Both the position numbers and the translations under genes were made by a program. The notes under the pieces are model-generated. The model was not told the origin of the DNA, ran no database searches, and saw nothing but the letters and a program-made list of their open reading frames with translations. DNA of 64,000 bases, from assembly GCF_037893185.1 (NCBI RefSeq), contig NZ_CP140772.1, forward strand, positions 1,612,001 through 1,676,000, written 5' to 3'. The stretch is from Chitinophaga sp. 180180018-3. Lineage in GTDB: Bacteria; Bacteroidota; Bacteroidia; Chitinophagales; Chitinophagaceae. Positions 1-9,341 of the stretch are shown here, piece after piece. The first letter of the stretch is position 1. Each line of letters begins with the position of its first letter.

Positions 1-2
1 TC

Positions 3-2162
3 TCTGTTTCCGGTGCATCTGACCAGATGAACTACCGGATAAGCGGTAACTACTATAATGAAGGCGGTACCATCCGTGGTACAGGCTTTAAGCGTTATAC
101 ACTTTCCGGTACTATGGGCCTGAGAGTATCGCCCAAACTGAATGTGGTATCCCTATTCCGCCTGAGCCGTGGCGATCGTTCCAGGGGAAGAGGTACCGTT
201 CCCGGAGAGGATGTGATACCACTGATGAACGGGCAATATCGTTCTTCTCTTTACAATCTCTCTGATATAGATAAGAAAAACTTTACCGGCGATCTGGAAG
301 GAGGAAGAGATAAAAACTTCAATGACGATATCACCGCCAGCCTGACGGTTAGCTACGACTTTACGAATAAACTGCGCTTTACTTCTATCGGATCTGTACA
401 GTCGAGCGTTAACGCGCGAGACCTGTTCCGCCCTGGTATCCTGAATCAGCAAGGGTTATCTTATGCGCAAAGCGGCAGATCCAGGTATGAAAATCTGAAC
501 CTGGATAATACCCTGACCTACAACACCAATATCATCAATAACAATCATCACTTCAATGCCCTTCTGGGTAACACTATCAATAATGTAAGGAACGAATATA
601 CCGGTATTGGCAGTGGCTCCCTGGGGAACGACAATGTAAAAGTGGTACAGGGGTATAACCTGAACTATCTGATGTATAAAGATGTGTATGGCAACCTGGT
701 ATCAGGATCTGATTACCAGTCGGCCGGGATGCTGTCGTTCTTTGCCCGTGTTAACTACGACTACAAAGAAAAATATCTCTTGTCCTTCGCATACCGTGCA
801 GATGCGTCTTCCCGTTTCGGCGCAAACAGCCGCTGGGGATATTTCCCCTCAGTATCCGGTGGATGGAATATCTCCGAAGAGCCTTTCATGGCGCCATTGA
901 AAAAATGGGTGGAATATTTCAAAATCCGCGGGAGCTTTGGCGTGACAGGAAGCTTACCTACCAAATATTATCTTCCTTTCAACACCTATATCACCAATCA
1001 GGGTACTTACGGTGGTTCTATCGGAGGTACCTACAATGGCGTGAATGCGGTGACACCTAACTTCTCCGACGGGGTGGCTCAGAACGGGCTGACCTGGGAA
1101 CAGGCTTTGCAGTCGAACATTGGTATCGATGCAAGTTTCTTCGGCGGACGGCTGAACATCGTTGCAGATGCGTTCAACCGGGGAACCTCCAAGAAGTTAT
1201 TTGACCTGATGCTGCCATCTACTACCGGATATGATAAAGTGAATACCAATGCTGTAAGCGTACGTAATACCGGGATGGAATTTACCATACAGGGCCGCAT
1301 TATGCCGCCCACCAGTAAGTTCCAGTGGAACGCGAACCTCATTCTGTCTTTTATCAAAAACCAGATTGTAGAACTGCCAAACAACAACCGCGACCTCGTG
1401 GTGCCGGACAACAACACGGGTATGACCTACATCCTAACGAAAGGCCGCGCCATCAATGAGTTTTACATGATCAAGAGCAAGGGCGTATATGCGTCGGCGA
1501 AAGACATTCCGTTTAACCCATATACCGGTGAAAAGATGACTTACTGGAATGGTAATCATACCGTACAGGCCGGCGATTTCATCTGGGTTGATCAGAATGG
1601 CGACTACGATGTATGGGATTGGAATGACAAGGTGCGCGCAGGTAATCCTAACCCGGCCTGTACCGGCGGTTTCCTGAACAGCTTTACTTATGGCCCGGTT
1701 AGCCTGCAGGTATATACTACGTTTACCCTTAAACGTGATATCTACAATAAGTTTATGTCCGACCGCCTGATAGGGCTCACTACCACTTATGCAGATATCG
1801 CTGCCATCGATCCTTCAACCATCGACAGCTGGCATAAGGAAGGCGATCATGCTAAATACTCAGAGGTAATCCCGTACAGCAAGAATTACTATTATCAATT
1901 CCTGCCTTTTTCGAGTGCCTTTGTGGAAAATGGTTCCTATGTACGTATCAAATACATCAACGTGGCTTATCAGTTTGGGCCTAAGTTTCTGGAAAGAACC
2001 GGTCTTAAAAGGTTTCAGATATATGGCGTGATAGATAATGTGAAGATGTTCCAGAAAGCCAGTGTACCGGATGCAGAAGCCGTAGATGAGAAAGGTACCT
2101 ATACTGGCGGCGGCTACCCGATTCCGAAGAAGTTCACATTAGGTGTAAACATTGGTTTATAA
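3..2162 (+). CDS. SusC/RagA-type TonB-linked outer-membrane transporter, C-terminal part
   Basis: The reading frame is open to the left edge, so only about the last 719 residues are present; the first visible residues SVSGASDQMNYRISGNYYNE continue a typical barrel strand. SusC proteins are 22-strand outer-membrane barrels that import oligosaccharides or peptides with TonB energy and are capped by a SusD lipoprotein. Visible support is alternating aromatic/polar strands throughout, recurrent SusC-like phrases such as FARVNYDYKEKYLLSFAYR and GYFPSVSGGWNISEEPF, and the terminal strand KFTLGVNIGL that ends the barrel. A SusD gene follows at once. The signal peptide, carboxypeptidase-like domain and plug lie outside the window. 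The substrate cannot be told from sequence. The family call is very secure. Confidence 0.95.
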   Translation, partial: SVSGASDQMNYRISGNYYNEGGTIRGTGFKRYTLSGTMGLRVSPKLNVVSLFRLSRGDRSRGRGTVPGEDVIPLMNGQYRSSLYNLSDIDKKNFTGDLEGGRDKNFNDDITASLTVSYDFTNKLRFTSIGSVQSSVNARDLFRPGILNQQGLSYAQSGRSRYENLNLDNTLTYNTNIINNNHHFNALLGNTINNVRNEYTGIGSGSLGNDNVKVVQGYNLNYLMYKDVYGNLVSGSDYQSAGMLSFFARVNYDYKEKYLLSFAYRADASSRFGANSRWGYFPSVSGGWNISEEPFMAPLKKWVEYFKIRGSFGVTGSLPTKYYLPFNTYITNQGTYGGSIGGTYNGVNAVTPNFSDGVAQNGLTWEQALQSNIGIDASFFGGRLNIVADAFNRGTSKKLFDLMLPSTTGYDKVNTNAVSVRNTGMEFTIQGRIMPPTSKFQWNANLILSFIKNQIVELPNNNRDLVVPDNNTGMTYILTKGRAINEFYMIKSKGVYASAKDIPFNPYTGEKMTYWNGNHTVQAGDFIWVDQNGDYDVWDWNDKVRAGNPNPACTGGFLNSFTYGPVSLQVYTTFTLKRDIYNKFMSDRLIGLTTTYADIAAIDPSTIDSWHKEGDHAKYSEVIPYSKNYYYQFLPFSSAFVENGSYVRIKYINVAYQFGPKFLERTGLKRFQIYGVIDNVKMFQKASVPDAEAVDEKGTYTGGGYPIPKKFTLGVNIGL

Positions 2163-2180
2163 TTTTAAAAAGACGTGGAT

Positions 2181-3737
2181 ATGAATTGTCTGAAAAATAT
2201 ATTTACGGTAATAGCTGCAGGTATGCTGTTATCTCCGTTTGTTTCCTGTAAAAAACTACTGAACCAGGATCCGATCAACTCTCCTTATGGTTCCGTATTC
2301 TGGCAAAACCAGCGTGATGCAGAACAAGGTGTGGCAGGAGGATATGCCTTATTGCGCAGAGCACTTACTACCAATACGGACTGGGATAAAAACATGTCAC
2401 ATTTCGCCTATGGTTCATTGCCTGCATTTGAGTTCAGGGATTTTAACGTATACGATGTGCAGTTCCTGGTAAAAGGAGGAGATGGTATGGCCAATGCGGA
2501 TTTCCTGGGATCTTATTTGGATAAATACCACGACTGGTCGCCCTACTACAAGGTGATCACCCAGGCGAACATTATGCTGCATAACATTCCCAACATACCG
2601 GATGCACAGTTTACGGATGCTCCAACGAAGGCCCGTAACCGTTATATGGGAGAAGCCTACTTCCTTCGTGCGTATTCCTATTTCTACATGGTGCGCTTAT
2701 GGGGCGATGTGCCGTTGGTGATGTCCTTTGATGATGATCCGGCGCATTCCGGTAATCTTCCGCGTACCAACGAAAAGGCGGTGCTGGATACTGTGATCGC
2801 TGATCTGAAAAAAGCGGTTGACTTATTACCCTGGGAATATAAGAATGGGGGAGAAAGAGCAGTGAGAGCCAATAAAGGCGCCGCATACGGATTACTGGCG
2901 CATGCTTACATGTGGCGTAATTTCCTGAATAAAGGAAATACCCCGGCTGATCTGACCAACGCCATTGGTGCCGTGGATGCCGTGGAACAAAGTGGGCAAT
3001 ACCAGTTATTGACCGCTGATATGTATCCCAAGATCTTCCACGGTAAATCAAACGAAGGCGTATTTGAAATTAACATGCAGGTGGGTAGCGGAGAACAACA
3101 GGTAGAAAAAGGTTTTTATTACAATATCCTGAAGGCGCCATTCATTGCAAATAGGACCGGAAAACCGGATGCACCGAATAAAGACCTGATCAGTGAGCTG
3201 TACGACGACGATGCCGATTTGCGTCTCAAATATTATTTTGCGAGCCTGGATGTAGACGATCAGTACAGCGTAACGATTTGCAAATTTGCGGGGCCTAACC
3301 GTGAGAATATTTATTATCGCAACCCCGGCACATTCACCGACGCTGCTGTAGATGCCAATATCATCATCATGCGATATGCCGATCTGTTGTTGTTGCGTGC
3401 CGAAGCATACGCCGACCAGGGAAATATTGCAGATGCACTGCGCTATGTGAACATGGTGAGAACCCGCTCTAATGCCTACACACTTACAGCTGCCGATATA
3501 GATGATATTAAGAAGGAGGTTTCCAGAGAACGTTCCCGTGAGTTATACGCCGAAGGGCAACGCTGGTACGACCTGGTGCGCACCGGCTTCCTGACCAGCC
3601 TGGATATGAACGCCGGCGGTAATTTCCCTCAGAGCCGCTACGACGCAGGTGGCTGGAAATGGCCGGTAGGGCGCGTATTGTTCCTCAACAACAGTGTGCT
3701 GCAACAAAATTCTTACTGGTTAGGAAAAGTGAAATAG
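2181..3737 (+). CDS. SusD/RagB family nutrient-binding outer-membrane lipoprotein
   Basis: This 518-residue lipoprotein is the surface lid of the SusC transporter encoded just upstream, from which it is separated by 18 bp. The N-terminus has a lipoprotein signal ending SPFVSC (Cys23). Family features are the TPR-like helical body, the motif AYFLRAYSYFYMVRLWGDVP near residues 155-175, and the C-terminal YADLLLLRAEAYADQGN and RERSRELYAEGQRWYDLVR helices characteristic of RagB/SusD. An in-frame GTG lies six bases earlier (2175), but the ATG at 2181 gives a normal lipoprotein signal and is preferred. It acts at the outer leaflet of the outer membrane and binds glycan or another oligomeric nutrient. 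It is co-transcribed with its neighbours. Confidence 0.95.
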   Translation: MNCLKNIFTVIAAGMLLSPFVSCKKLLNQDPINSPYGSVFWQNQRDAEQGVAGGYALLRRALTTNTDWDKNMSHFAYGSLPAFEFRDFNVYDVQFLVKGGDGMANADFLGSYLDKYHDWSPYYKVITQANIMLHNIPNIPDAQFTDAPTKARNRYMGEAYFLRAYSYFYMVRLWGDVPLVMSFDDDPAHSGNLPRTNEKAVLDTVIADLKKAVDLLPWEYKNGGERAVRANKGAAYGLLAHAYMWRNFLNKGNTPADLTNAIGAVDAVEQSGQYQLLTADMYPKIFHGKSNEGVFEINMQVGSGEQQVEKGFYYNILKAPFIANRTGKPDAPNKDLISELYDDDADLRLKYYFASLDVDDQYSVTICKFAGPNRENIYYRNPGTFTDAAVDANIIIMRYADLLLLRAEAYADQGNIADALRYVNMVRTRSNAYTLTAADIDDIKKEVSRERSRELYAEGQRWYDLVRTGFLTSLDMNAGGNFPQSRYDAGGWKWPVGRVLFLNNSVLQQNSYWLGKVK

Positions 3738-3765
3738 TATTCAGATATCATTTAAACACATTGAC

Positions 3766-4434
3766 ATGAACAAATTCAGCATATTCATTGCCCGGGCTGC
3801 AGCAGGATTAATCCTTGCTTCCCTGTTGTTTTCCGCCTGCAGAAAGGATGATCATTTCATGGGTGGCAGCCCTACAAAAGCGCAGTCGGACCTGACTACC
3901 TACGATTATCTGAAAGCCAATCCGCTTTTTGATACGCTGGTACAGCTGATAGATAAAGCAGGGCTGAAAGAAACCGTTAACAGCAACATCACGTTCATAG
4001 CTGTGACCAATTATTCCGTCAAATCTTTCCTGGACGTGAGAACGAGGCAGTTGCAGAAAGCGACCAACAACGAGAACGTTAAGTATACACTGGATAGCAT
4101 CAAGGCACCGGAGCTGAGAGACTCCCTGCTGGCCTACTGCTTTAAGGGAAGTATTGTAAGATCCGATCTGTCGATGGAATCGCAGGTATACAAAAATATG
4201 GTAGGCGAGGATTTCGCTTTTAAGCTGACCCTGCTGAACAGCGATATTCTTTCCGCAGGCGTCAAATACATCACACTGGCGAAGGTGATCAACGGGCTTG
4301 ATCCCGATCCGCTGCCGGATAACTTCCCGCCGGGCGACAGGGATAAAGTATTCACCCTGCAAACTACCGGTATCCTTACCAAAACGGGCGTATTGCATGT
4401 ATTGCAAAACAACCATGTATTTTATTGGAAGTAG
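3766..4434 (+). CDS. FAS1 (fasciclin)-like lipoprotein of the Sus cluster
   Basis: A 222-residue predicted lipoprotein; the signal peptide ends LLFSAC with Cys25. The mature part begins with the pattern YDYLKANPLFDTLVQLIDKA followed by NSNITFIAVTNYSVKSFL, which resembles the first half of a FAS1 adhesion domain, and the C-terminal TGILTKTGVLHVLQNNHVFY resembles its closing strand. FAS1-like lipoproteins are commonly encoded after susCD pairs in Chitinophaga and Pedobacter relatives and are thought to be surface accessory proteins for binding polymers. It lies 28 bp after the susD gene and 21 bp before the next lipoprotein gene, so it belongs to the same operon. The domain is divergent, so its exact role is inferred. 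Confidence 0.75.
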   Translation: MNKFSIFIARAAAGLILASLLFSACRKDDHFMGGSPTKAQSDLTTYDYLKANPLFDTLVQLIDKAGLKETVNSNITFIAVTNYSVKSFLDVRTRQLQKATNNENVKYTLDSIKAPELRDSLLAYCFKGSIVRSDLSMESQVYKNMVGEDFAFKLTLLNSDILSAGVKYITLAKVINGLDPDPLPDNFPPGDRDKVFTLQTTGILTKTGVLHVLQNNHVFYWK

Positions 4435-4455
4435 TCATTATCAAAATTTAAAAGT

Positions 4456-5445
4456 ATGTCTGAGAAATATAATTTCAAGAAATTACTGGGAGGCGCGTTA
4501 TTACTGGGTTTGCTGATCACAGGTTGTAAAAAAATCAGTGAGGGTTTCCTGAGCGATGGTCTTTATGTACCTGATTCCCCGATCAAAGTAGAACGTGGTA
4601 ATCCTTTCCAGAAAACAAATGCTATCCTGCCGGATGGTACTACCCAGCCAATGACCGTGAAGTTGCTGGATATACGCAGAGCTGATAACAAAAAGCATGC
4701 AGATGAATTCTTCAAAGAATATCCTGTTTACGTATATACGGCATCGGTAGATCCTGCGGTAGATACAACTATAGAACAGGTGAATAAGAAGCGGGCGCTG
4801 AAAAACATGCAGCCCTTTGTATTCCTGCCCAGCGGCCAGTTTTTGTTCAATGGTGCCACTGATAGTTTACCGGTAGGCGTAACCTATGAATATGATGTGG
4901 AAGTATCTAATGTTGCGGGGAGTAAGCTGTACAGGAACATCGGTACCTTAACCACTATTGATCCTCCGCTGGTGACAGAATTAACTGCTAACTGTAACTT
5001 CTTCCCTGATGATGGTTCTGCTACCGTTCCGATGGGAATGCCTGCATTTACCATCTCAAGAATAAGTGAGAGCGGTGCTTCCGTGATCCTGAAACTGACA
5101 GATAAAGATGGTAAGCCTTTCAATCCCGCAAAGGGAGAGATCATCAAACGTGGCGACCGTCCTGTATTTGAGAACTATGCGCGGTTTCACCCAATCCAAT
5201 ACACAGATACCGCGATGATCTGTAATTTCGAAATTGCACCATTCCCCCTGAGCAGATATTCTTCCGGTGGCACCAACTGGAACTACCTGATGTATTATCG
5301 CATCCCATCGAGGTTTGTGAGTGTGGATAAAGGCCTTACCAGTAAAGTCGGCAGCGTGAATCCGCTGTTTGCCTTCCGCCTGATGAAAGCCGGAACGTGG
5401 CTGGTAGAGTATAGAATGCCGAAGACGGTAAGGGTTTCGAATTAA
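4456..5445 (+). CDS. DUF5007-like lipoprotein, last gene of the Sus cluster
   Basis: A 329-residue lipoprotein with signal LLITGC (Cys24). The start SEGFLSDGLYVPDSPIKVE and the following beta-rich body, with a segment TYEYDVEVSNVAGSKLY near residues 136-152, resemble the DUF5007 family found beside SusC/SusD pairs; I assign that family from memory of its look, not from a search. It may be a surface glycan-binding protein positioned like SusE/SusF, but no catalytic motif is visible. No glycoside hydrolase or lyase follows it on this strand: the operon ends in the inverted repeat at 5461-5511. Enzymes of the locus, if any, would lie to the left of the window. Confidence 0.6.
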   Translation: MSEKYNFKKLLGGALLLGLLITGCKKISEGFLSDGLYVPDSPIKVERGNPFQKTNAILPDGTTQPMTVKLLDIRRADNKKHADEFFKEYPVYVYTASVDPAVDTTIEQVNKKRALKNMQPFVFLPSGQFLFNGATDSLPVGVTYEYDVEVSNVAGSKLYRNIGTLTTIDPPLVTELTANCNFFPDDGSATVPMGMPAFTISRISESGASVILKLTDKDGKPFNPAKGEIIKRGDRPVFENYARFHPIQYTDTAMICNFEIAPFPLSRYSSGGTNWNYLMYYRIPSRFVSVDKGLTSKVGSVNPLFAFRLMKAGTWLVEYRMPKTVRVSN

Positions 5446-5460
5446 GAATAAGGAAATTAA

Positions 5461-5511
5461 GCATTAAAGAGAAGAGCTTGGCGGTTAATGCTAAGCTCTT
5501 CTCTTTAATGC
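5461..5511. repeat. Palindromic gene-end element, copy 1
   Basis: A 19-bp perfect inverted repeat (5461-5479 and 5493-5511) around a 13-base loop; pairing continues into the loop as AGCTTGGC/GCTAAGCT with one wobble. It sits between convergent genes, and the right arm covers the stop codon (5505-5507) of the minus-strand PLP-enzyme gene. The core AAGAGCTT.GCG...GC.TAAGCTCTT is shared with the element at 46661-46768. It probably ends transcription from both sides. Confidence 0.85.
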
Positions 5512-6542
5512 TCAATTTCTTTCGATAACGCAATCAGGTCTTCCGGTAAATGCAGGGCTGAAACCACCGCTCTGTTCACCGGCTCACTATGCGGATGTGG
5601 GTAGGGAAAACTGGAAATGATAATATCCCGGTTCATTAACTGGTGTACCAGCTGTGCTCCCTGTTGCAGTATGAACATCGGGAGTGAGTGGGGATTGTGT
5701 ACCGTTGTACCGGAAGTGAGTTGTTGCAGGGTAGAGATGTTGTGTTGGAGTGCAATGCGCATTTTTGCCGCAATACTGGCGGCATTCAGCCAGGTAAAAG
5801 CATTGGCGGGCGCCATGGGAGTACTGCCGGCAAAGAGTGGTGTTCTTTTCAATCCGCTGATATCAGCAGCGTGACCCGCTACTACTCCGCCTTGTACGCT
5901 GTAAGCCTTTGCCAGCGATGCCGTAAGGAGGTAGCGTACCTGCGGAAGCTGTGGCAGGAAATGAATACTGCCTTGACCATCGGGGCCCAGGATGCCGATG
6001 CCGTGCGAATCATCAGCAATAACCAGTACCTTACGCTGCAGTACTTTCAGCCAGTCGAATGAGTGGATGGTGCTGGTCAGCGGATTCACGGTATCTGAAA
6101 CAACTGCAAAGTGATGATCCGGATGTGCATTTATTTTTTCGATGGTCTGTGCAATCCATTCTTCCCGGCTGATGTTTTGCCGGGCTGGTTGATGGTGCCA
6201 GAGCGAGGGATGCGCTCCGGGTGCGTACAGCAACTGGCCGCAGGTGGAGCCGTATTGGGCAGCTGCCTGAGATGCCAGAAAACCGGATGAAAATACAGCA
6301 GCCGATTGCTGGCCCAGATGCGTACAAAGCGCATGCTCTGCTTCTTCATACAACGTCAGTCGCAGGTTACCTGCCCTCGATGAAGGAAACATCGTTCCAT
6401 ATCTGGCAATACCCTCTGCCAGCAAGCGTTGAAAAGCCTCTTGCTGATGCAGGCCCAGGTAGGCAAATCCGGAAAAGAACAGGCAGGTACGCCCGTCTAT
6501 TTCCGCTGTCCGGCCTGGTGTATAAGCTGTATGCTGGATCAT
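5505..6542 (-). CDS. BioF/KBL-like PLP-dependent acyltransferase or aminotransferase (class I/II fold)
   Basis: A 345-residue protein with the alpha-oxoamine synthase look: an N-terminal FSGFAYLGL turn, ADDSHGIGILG (Asp178/His180 region, PLP pyridine contacts) and the lysine motif LLTASLAKAYSVQGG with Lys212 as the likely Schiff-base residue. BioF makes 8-amino-7-oxononanoate from pimeloyl-thioester and alanine in biotin synthesis; a bioA gene lies in this window near 50 kb but is not linked. At 345 residues it is shorter than usual BioF (about 385), so another acyl-CoA or amino-acid substrate is possible. It is the last gene of a tight minus-strand cluster, 6 bp after the small lipoprotein gene. 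The stop codon lies in a palindromic element. Confidence 0.7.
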   Translation of the reverse strand: MIQHTAYTPGRTAEIDGRTCLFFSGFAYLGLHQQEAFQRLLAEGIARYGTMFPSSRAGNLRLTLYEEAEHALCTHLGQQSAAVFSSGFLASQAAAQYGSTCGQLLYAPGAHPSLWHHQPARQNISREEWIAQTIEKINAHPDHHFAVVSDTVNPLTSTIHSFDWLKVLQRKVLVIADDSHGIGILGPDGQGSIHFLPQLPQVRYLLTASLAKAYSVQGGVVAGHAADISGLKRTPLFAGSTPMAPANAFTWLNAASIAAKMRIALQHNISTLQQLTSGTTVHNPHSLPMFILQQGAQLVHQLMNRDIIISSFPYPHPHSEPVNRAVVSALHLPEDLIALSKEIEH

Positions 6543-6548
6543 CCCGGA

Positions 6549-6971
6549 TCAGTCTTTTTTAGTACATAAGATAAACTGGAAATCAGTGGAAGTAACTTTC
6601 ATATCGAAATGATCTTCATCCAGCCGGGTGATAGTAACCAGGTTTTCTACCTTGCGGTCGCCGTTCTTTGCGGTAACCGAGATCATTTCTCCGTTGCTGA
6701 GCAGGAAGTATTTTCCGGTATCAGATTTTCCTGCGATAGTAGCAATAAACATATTATTATCGAGGAACTGATAATAGGCATCACTGTAATAGCCTTTCTT
6801 CAGATCTTCTGCCTGAATATACTGGGTATTGCTGATAGGCGCATCAGGCGGGATCTTAACATCGTAAACCCTCCACTTTTTATTCATCAGCAGTTCATTA
6901 TTCTTTTTACTCCGGCAAGCGGTCGTCAGGGATAGTGCGGCGAGTACAATTGATATGGTGCGTATTTTCAT
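6549..6971 (-). CDS. Small lipoprotein of unknown function
   Basis: A 140-residue protein with a clear lipoprotein signal (SLTTACRSKK, Cys19). The mature part is a small beta-rich domain: KKWRVYDVKIP, a tyrosine-rich stretch (AYYQFLDNNMFIATIAG), then alternating strands ending DFQFILC. This shape resembles the lipocalin-like lipoproteins of Bacteroidota that sense or bind small molecules, but no specific family is certain. It lies 3 bp after the DinB-like gene and 6 bp before the BioF-like gene, so it is almost certainly co-transcribed with both. Confidence 0.7.
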   Translation of the reverse strand: MKIRTISIVLAALSLTTACRSKKNNELLMNKKWRVYDVKIPPDAPISNTQYIQAEDLKKGYYSDAYYQFLDNNMFIATIAGKSDTGKYFLLSNGEMISVTAKNGDRKVENLVTITRLDEDHFDMKVTSTDFQFILCTKKD

Positions 6972-6974
6972 GAA

Positions 6975-7505
6975 TTACTTTTTCTCAGTTTTAGCCTGAT
7001 TGAAAGCAGCAGAGCCTCCTTTGGGGATCGACAGGCTTTCCCATTGATCTTTAAGAAGCATTTTGCCAATATATACGATCTGTCCTACATGATAGGGAAC
7101 ATGCGCCAGTTGCCGGTTAATGGCATCTATCACTATATGCGGCTCGCTGCGGATATACACTGTTTTTTCAATGTCTTCCTCACGCAGGTTGCGGATAGCG
7201 TTCATCATGCAGTCCCAGCCTGCATTCCAGTGTTCGAGCAGTTGTTCCTTACTGGCAGTATGGTCTTCAAATTCCTGATCACGATGGCGATTGGGTTTTT
7301 CACCATCGCTCGTGAGGAAGTCGGTCCAGCGCGATAACATATTACCATGCAGGTGCTGAATGATCAGCGCAATGCTGTTGGGCTCACCTTCCGGTTGCCA
7401 ATGCAGCTGTTCTGTGCTGAGGCGCTCTATGGTTTTAAGGCCCAGCTGCCGGTGCATTTCAAATCGTTGCAATACACTTTGCAGATATATACTTTGGATA
7501 GACAT
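6975..7505 (-). CDS. DinB/DUF1572-family protein
   Basis: A 176-residue all-helical protein. The order of motifs IALIIQHLHGNMLSRW (about residues 45-60), LEHWNAGWDCMMNAI, and INRQLAHVPYHVGQIVYIGK (about 130-149) matches the DinB superfamily branch known as DUF1572, with three spaced histidines (His51 or 53, His135, His138/139 region) that bind a divalent metal. Members are linked to thiol-dependent transferases, but the function of this branch is not established. It sits 18 bp after the gamma-glutamyltransferase gene, which suggests a shared transcript; a glutathione- or thiol-related role is an inference only. Confidence 0.8.
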   Translation of the reverse strand: MSIQSIYLQSVLQRFEMHRQLGLKTIERLSTEQLHWQPEGEPNSIALIIQHLHGNMLSRWTDFLTSDGEKPNRHRDQEFEDHTASKEQLLEHWNAGWDCMMNAIRNLREEDIEKTVYIRSEPHIVIDAINRQLAHVPYHVGQIVYIGKMLLKDQWESLSIPKGGSAAFNQAKTEKK

Positions 7506-7523
7506 AACGATGTTTTATTTACT

Positions 7524-9230
7524 TTAATAACCTGCAGCGCTGTCGTCGCCTCTTTTATCTCCGGATGCTTCCAGGAAGCGGCTTTCAGGCGCTCTTTTTA
7601 TTATTTCTGTACGGCCTATAGCACCGCGTTTCACTACTTTGTAGCCCATCTTTTCCAGTGCCGTGATAGTAGAATCAGGGAAATCTTTCTCTACAGCAAT
7701 CTCGTCAGGCAGCCACTGGTGGTGGAATTTAGGTTTGTTGATTGCCTCCGATGGTGATAGCCCGAATTCCAGTGTATTCATTAACGTTTGAAATACGGAC
7801 GTAATGATGGTAGAGCCGCCGGGTGTTCCGAGTGAATACAGCACTTCATTTTTTTGCAGCACAAGCGTGGGCGTCATGGAGCTGAGCATGCGCTTGAAAG
7901 GTGCAATGGAATTGGCTTCTGTGCCAACCAGTCCGTACATGTTGGGCACGCCCGGTTTTACGCTGAAATCATCCATTTCGTTGTTCAGGAGAAAGCCTGA
8001 TTTTCCTACCACTGTTCTGCTGCCAAAGTGCCCGTTGAGCGTAGTGGTAACTGCAATGGCATTACCATCTGCATCGATAATACTGAGATGCGTGGTTTCT
8101 TCGCTTTCAGGGAAAATACCGGCTTTGGTTTTATCGCTGGAGCCGGCCTGGCCCGGTGTATAGTCCTGCATACGTGCGGCGAGATACTTCTTGTTAGTCA
8201 GCCTGGCCACCGGTACCTTTACAAAATCCGGATCGCCGAGGAATTGTGCCCGGTCGGCATAAGCCCTTCTTTCCGCTTCTATCATCAGTTGCACGGCCTG
8301 GGCAGAATGAAATCCCCATTGTGACAGCGGATAGTTTTCCACCATTCCCATCAATTGCTGCAGGCAGATACCGCCGCTGGAAGGAAGCGGCATCGTCACA
8401 ATCGTGTAGCCTTTATAGTCAAAAGTAACAGGTGTTCTGTCTTTAGCCTTGTAGTTTTTCAGATCCTGTAGGGAGATGATACCTTTACCCCGTTTCATCT
8501 CAGCTACTATATTCGCCGCAGTTTCGCCCTGATAAAAACCAGCTGCTCCTTTATTTCGTATAAGCGTGAGCGTATGAGCCAGTTCCTTTTGTATCAGGGT
8601 ATCGCCAGCCTTCCATGGTTGTGCTTTAACAAAAGCTGTAGGTGCTGTATTGAGCTTTTCGAAATCGCCTTTGTAGGTATTCAGCCCATTTGCTTCTGCT
8701 GCTGTGATAACGAATCCTTTCTCCGCCAGGCGTATGGCCGGATCTATCAGTTTCGTGAAGGGCAGTTTCGCATATTTCATCGCAGCAAACAAGCCTGCCA
8801 CCGTACCGGGTATACCAGCTGCCAGATGGCCATCGAGGCTCAACTGTGTAATGGCATTGCCGGCTGAATCGAGGTACATATCCCTGCTGGCTTTGGCGGG
8901 AGCTGTTTCGCGATAGTCGATGGCAATGTTGCGGCCGTTTTTCAGGTGCCCGACCAGAAAGCCGCCACCGCCCAGGTTACCTGCACCCGGATATACCACT
9001 GCCAAGGCCAATTGTGTGGCAATGGCTGCATCCACTGCATTGCCGCCCTGCTCCAGTATTATCGAGCCTACCCGGCTGGCCAGCGGATGTGCAGATACCA
9101 CTGCGCCGTGCAAAACCTTGATATCTTTATCAATGGAGTAATCGTACGGGTGTAAATCATCTATGGTTTGTTGGGCAAAGGCAGTATGTAACGTGCATAC
9201 CGTGAGCCCCAGCAGGATCAGGAAGCGCAT
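7524..9230 (-). CDS. ggt: Gamma-glutamyltransferase precursor
   Basis: A 568-residue Ntn-hydrolase that transfers or hydrolyses the gamma-glutamyl group of glutathione and related peptides. The signal peptide ends around LHTAFAQ. The proenzyme cuts itself before the catalytic threonine, seen here as EETTHLSIIDADG with Thr380 as the probable nucleophile (E. coli Thr391). Other family signatures are QGGNAVDAAIA (62-72), PGAGNLGGGGF (81-91), YRETAP and PLPSSGGICLQQL (281-293), and a C-terminal GTPGGSTI loop. Length is normal for the family. The protein is expected in the periplasm. It is the first gene of the minus-strand cluster that continues with the DinB-like, lipoprotein and BioF-like genes. 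Confidence 0.96.
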   Translation of the reverse strand: MRFLILLGLTVCTLHTAFAQQTIDDLHPYDYSIDKDIKVLHGAVVSAHPLASRVGSIILEQGGNAVDAAIATQLALAVVYPGAGNLGGGGFLVGHLKNGRNIAIDYRETAPAKASRDMYLDSAGNAITQLSLDGHLAAGIPGTVAGLFAAMKYAKLPFTKLIDPAIRLAEKGFVITAAEANGLNTYKGDFEKLNTAPTAFVKAQPWKAGDTLIQKELAHTLTLIRNKGAAGFYQGETAANIVAEMKRGKGIISLQDLKNYKAKDRTPVTFDYKGYTIVTMPLPSSGGICLQQLMGMVENYPLSQWGFHSAQAVQLMIEAERRAYADRAQFLGDPDFVKVPVARLTNKKYLAARMQDYTPGQAGSSDKTKAGIFPESEETTHLSIIDADGNAIAVTTTLNGHFGSRTVVGKSGFLLNNEMDDFSVKPGVPNMYGLVGTEANSIAPFKRMLSSMTPTLVLQKNEVLYSLGTPGGSTIITSVFQTLMNTLEFGLSPSEAINKPKFHHQWLPDEIAVEKDFPDSTITALEKMGYKVVKRGAIGRTEIIKRAPESRFLEASGDKRGDDSAAGY

Positions 9231-9341
9231 GAAAATCGTGTTTGAGGCTAAATTAAGACTTGCGGGGGACTGTAGGAAATTTAATTAGCCTGGAAAACAA
9301 TCCCTATCTTACAGTTGTATTAATTAACAGCAAGGCTTTAT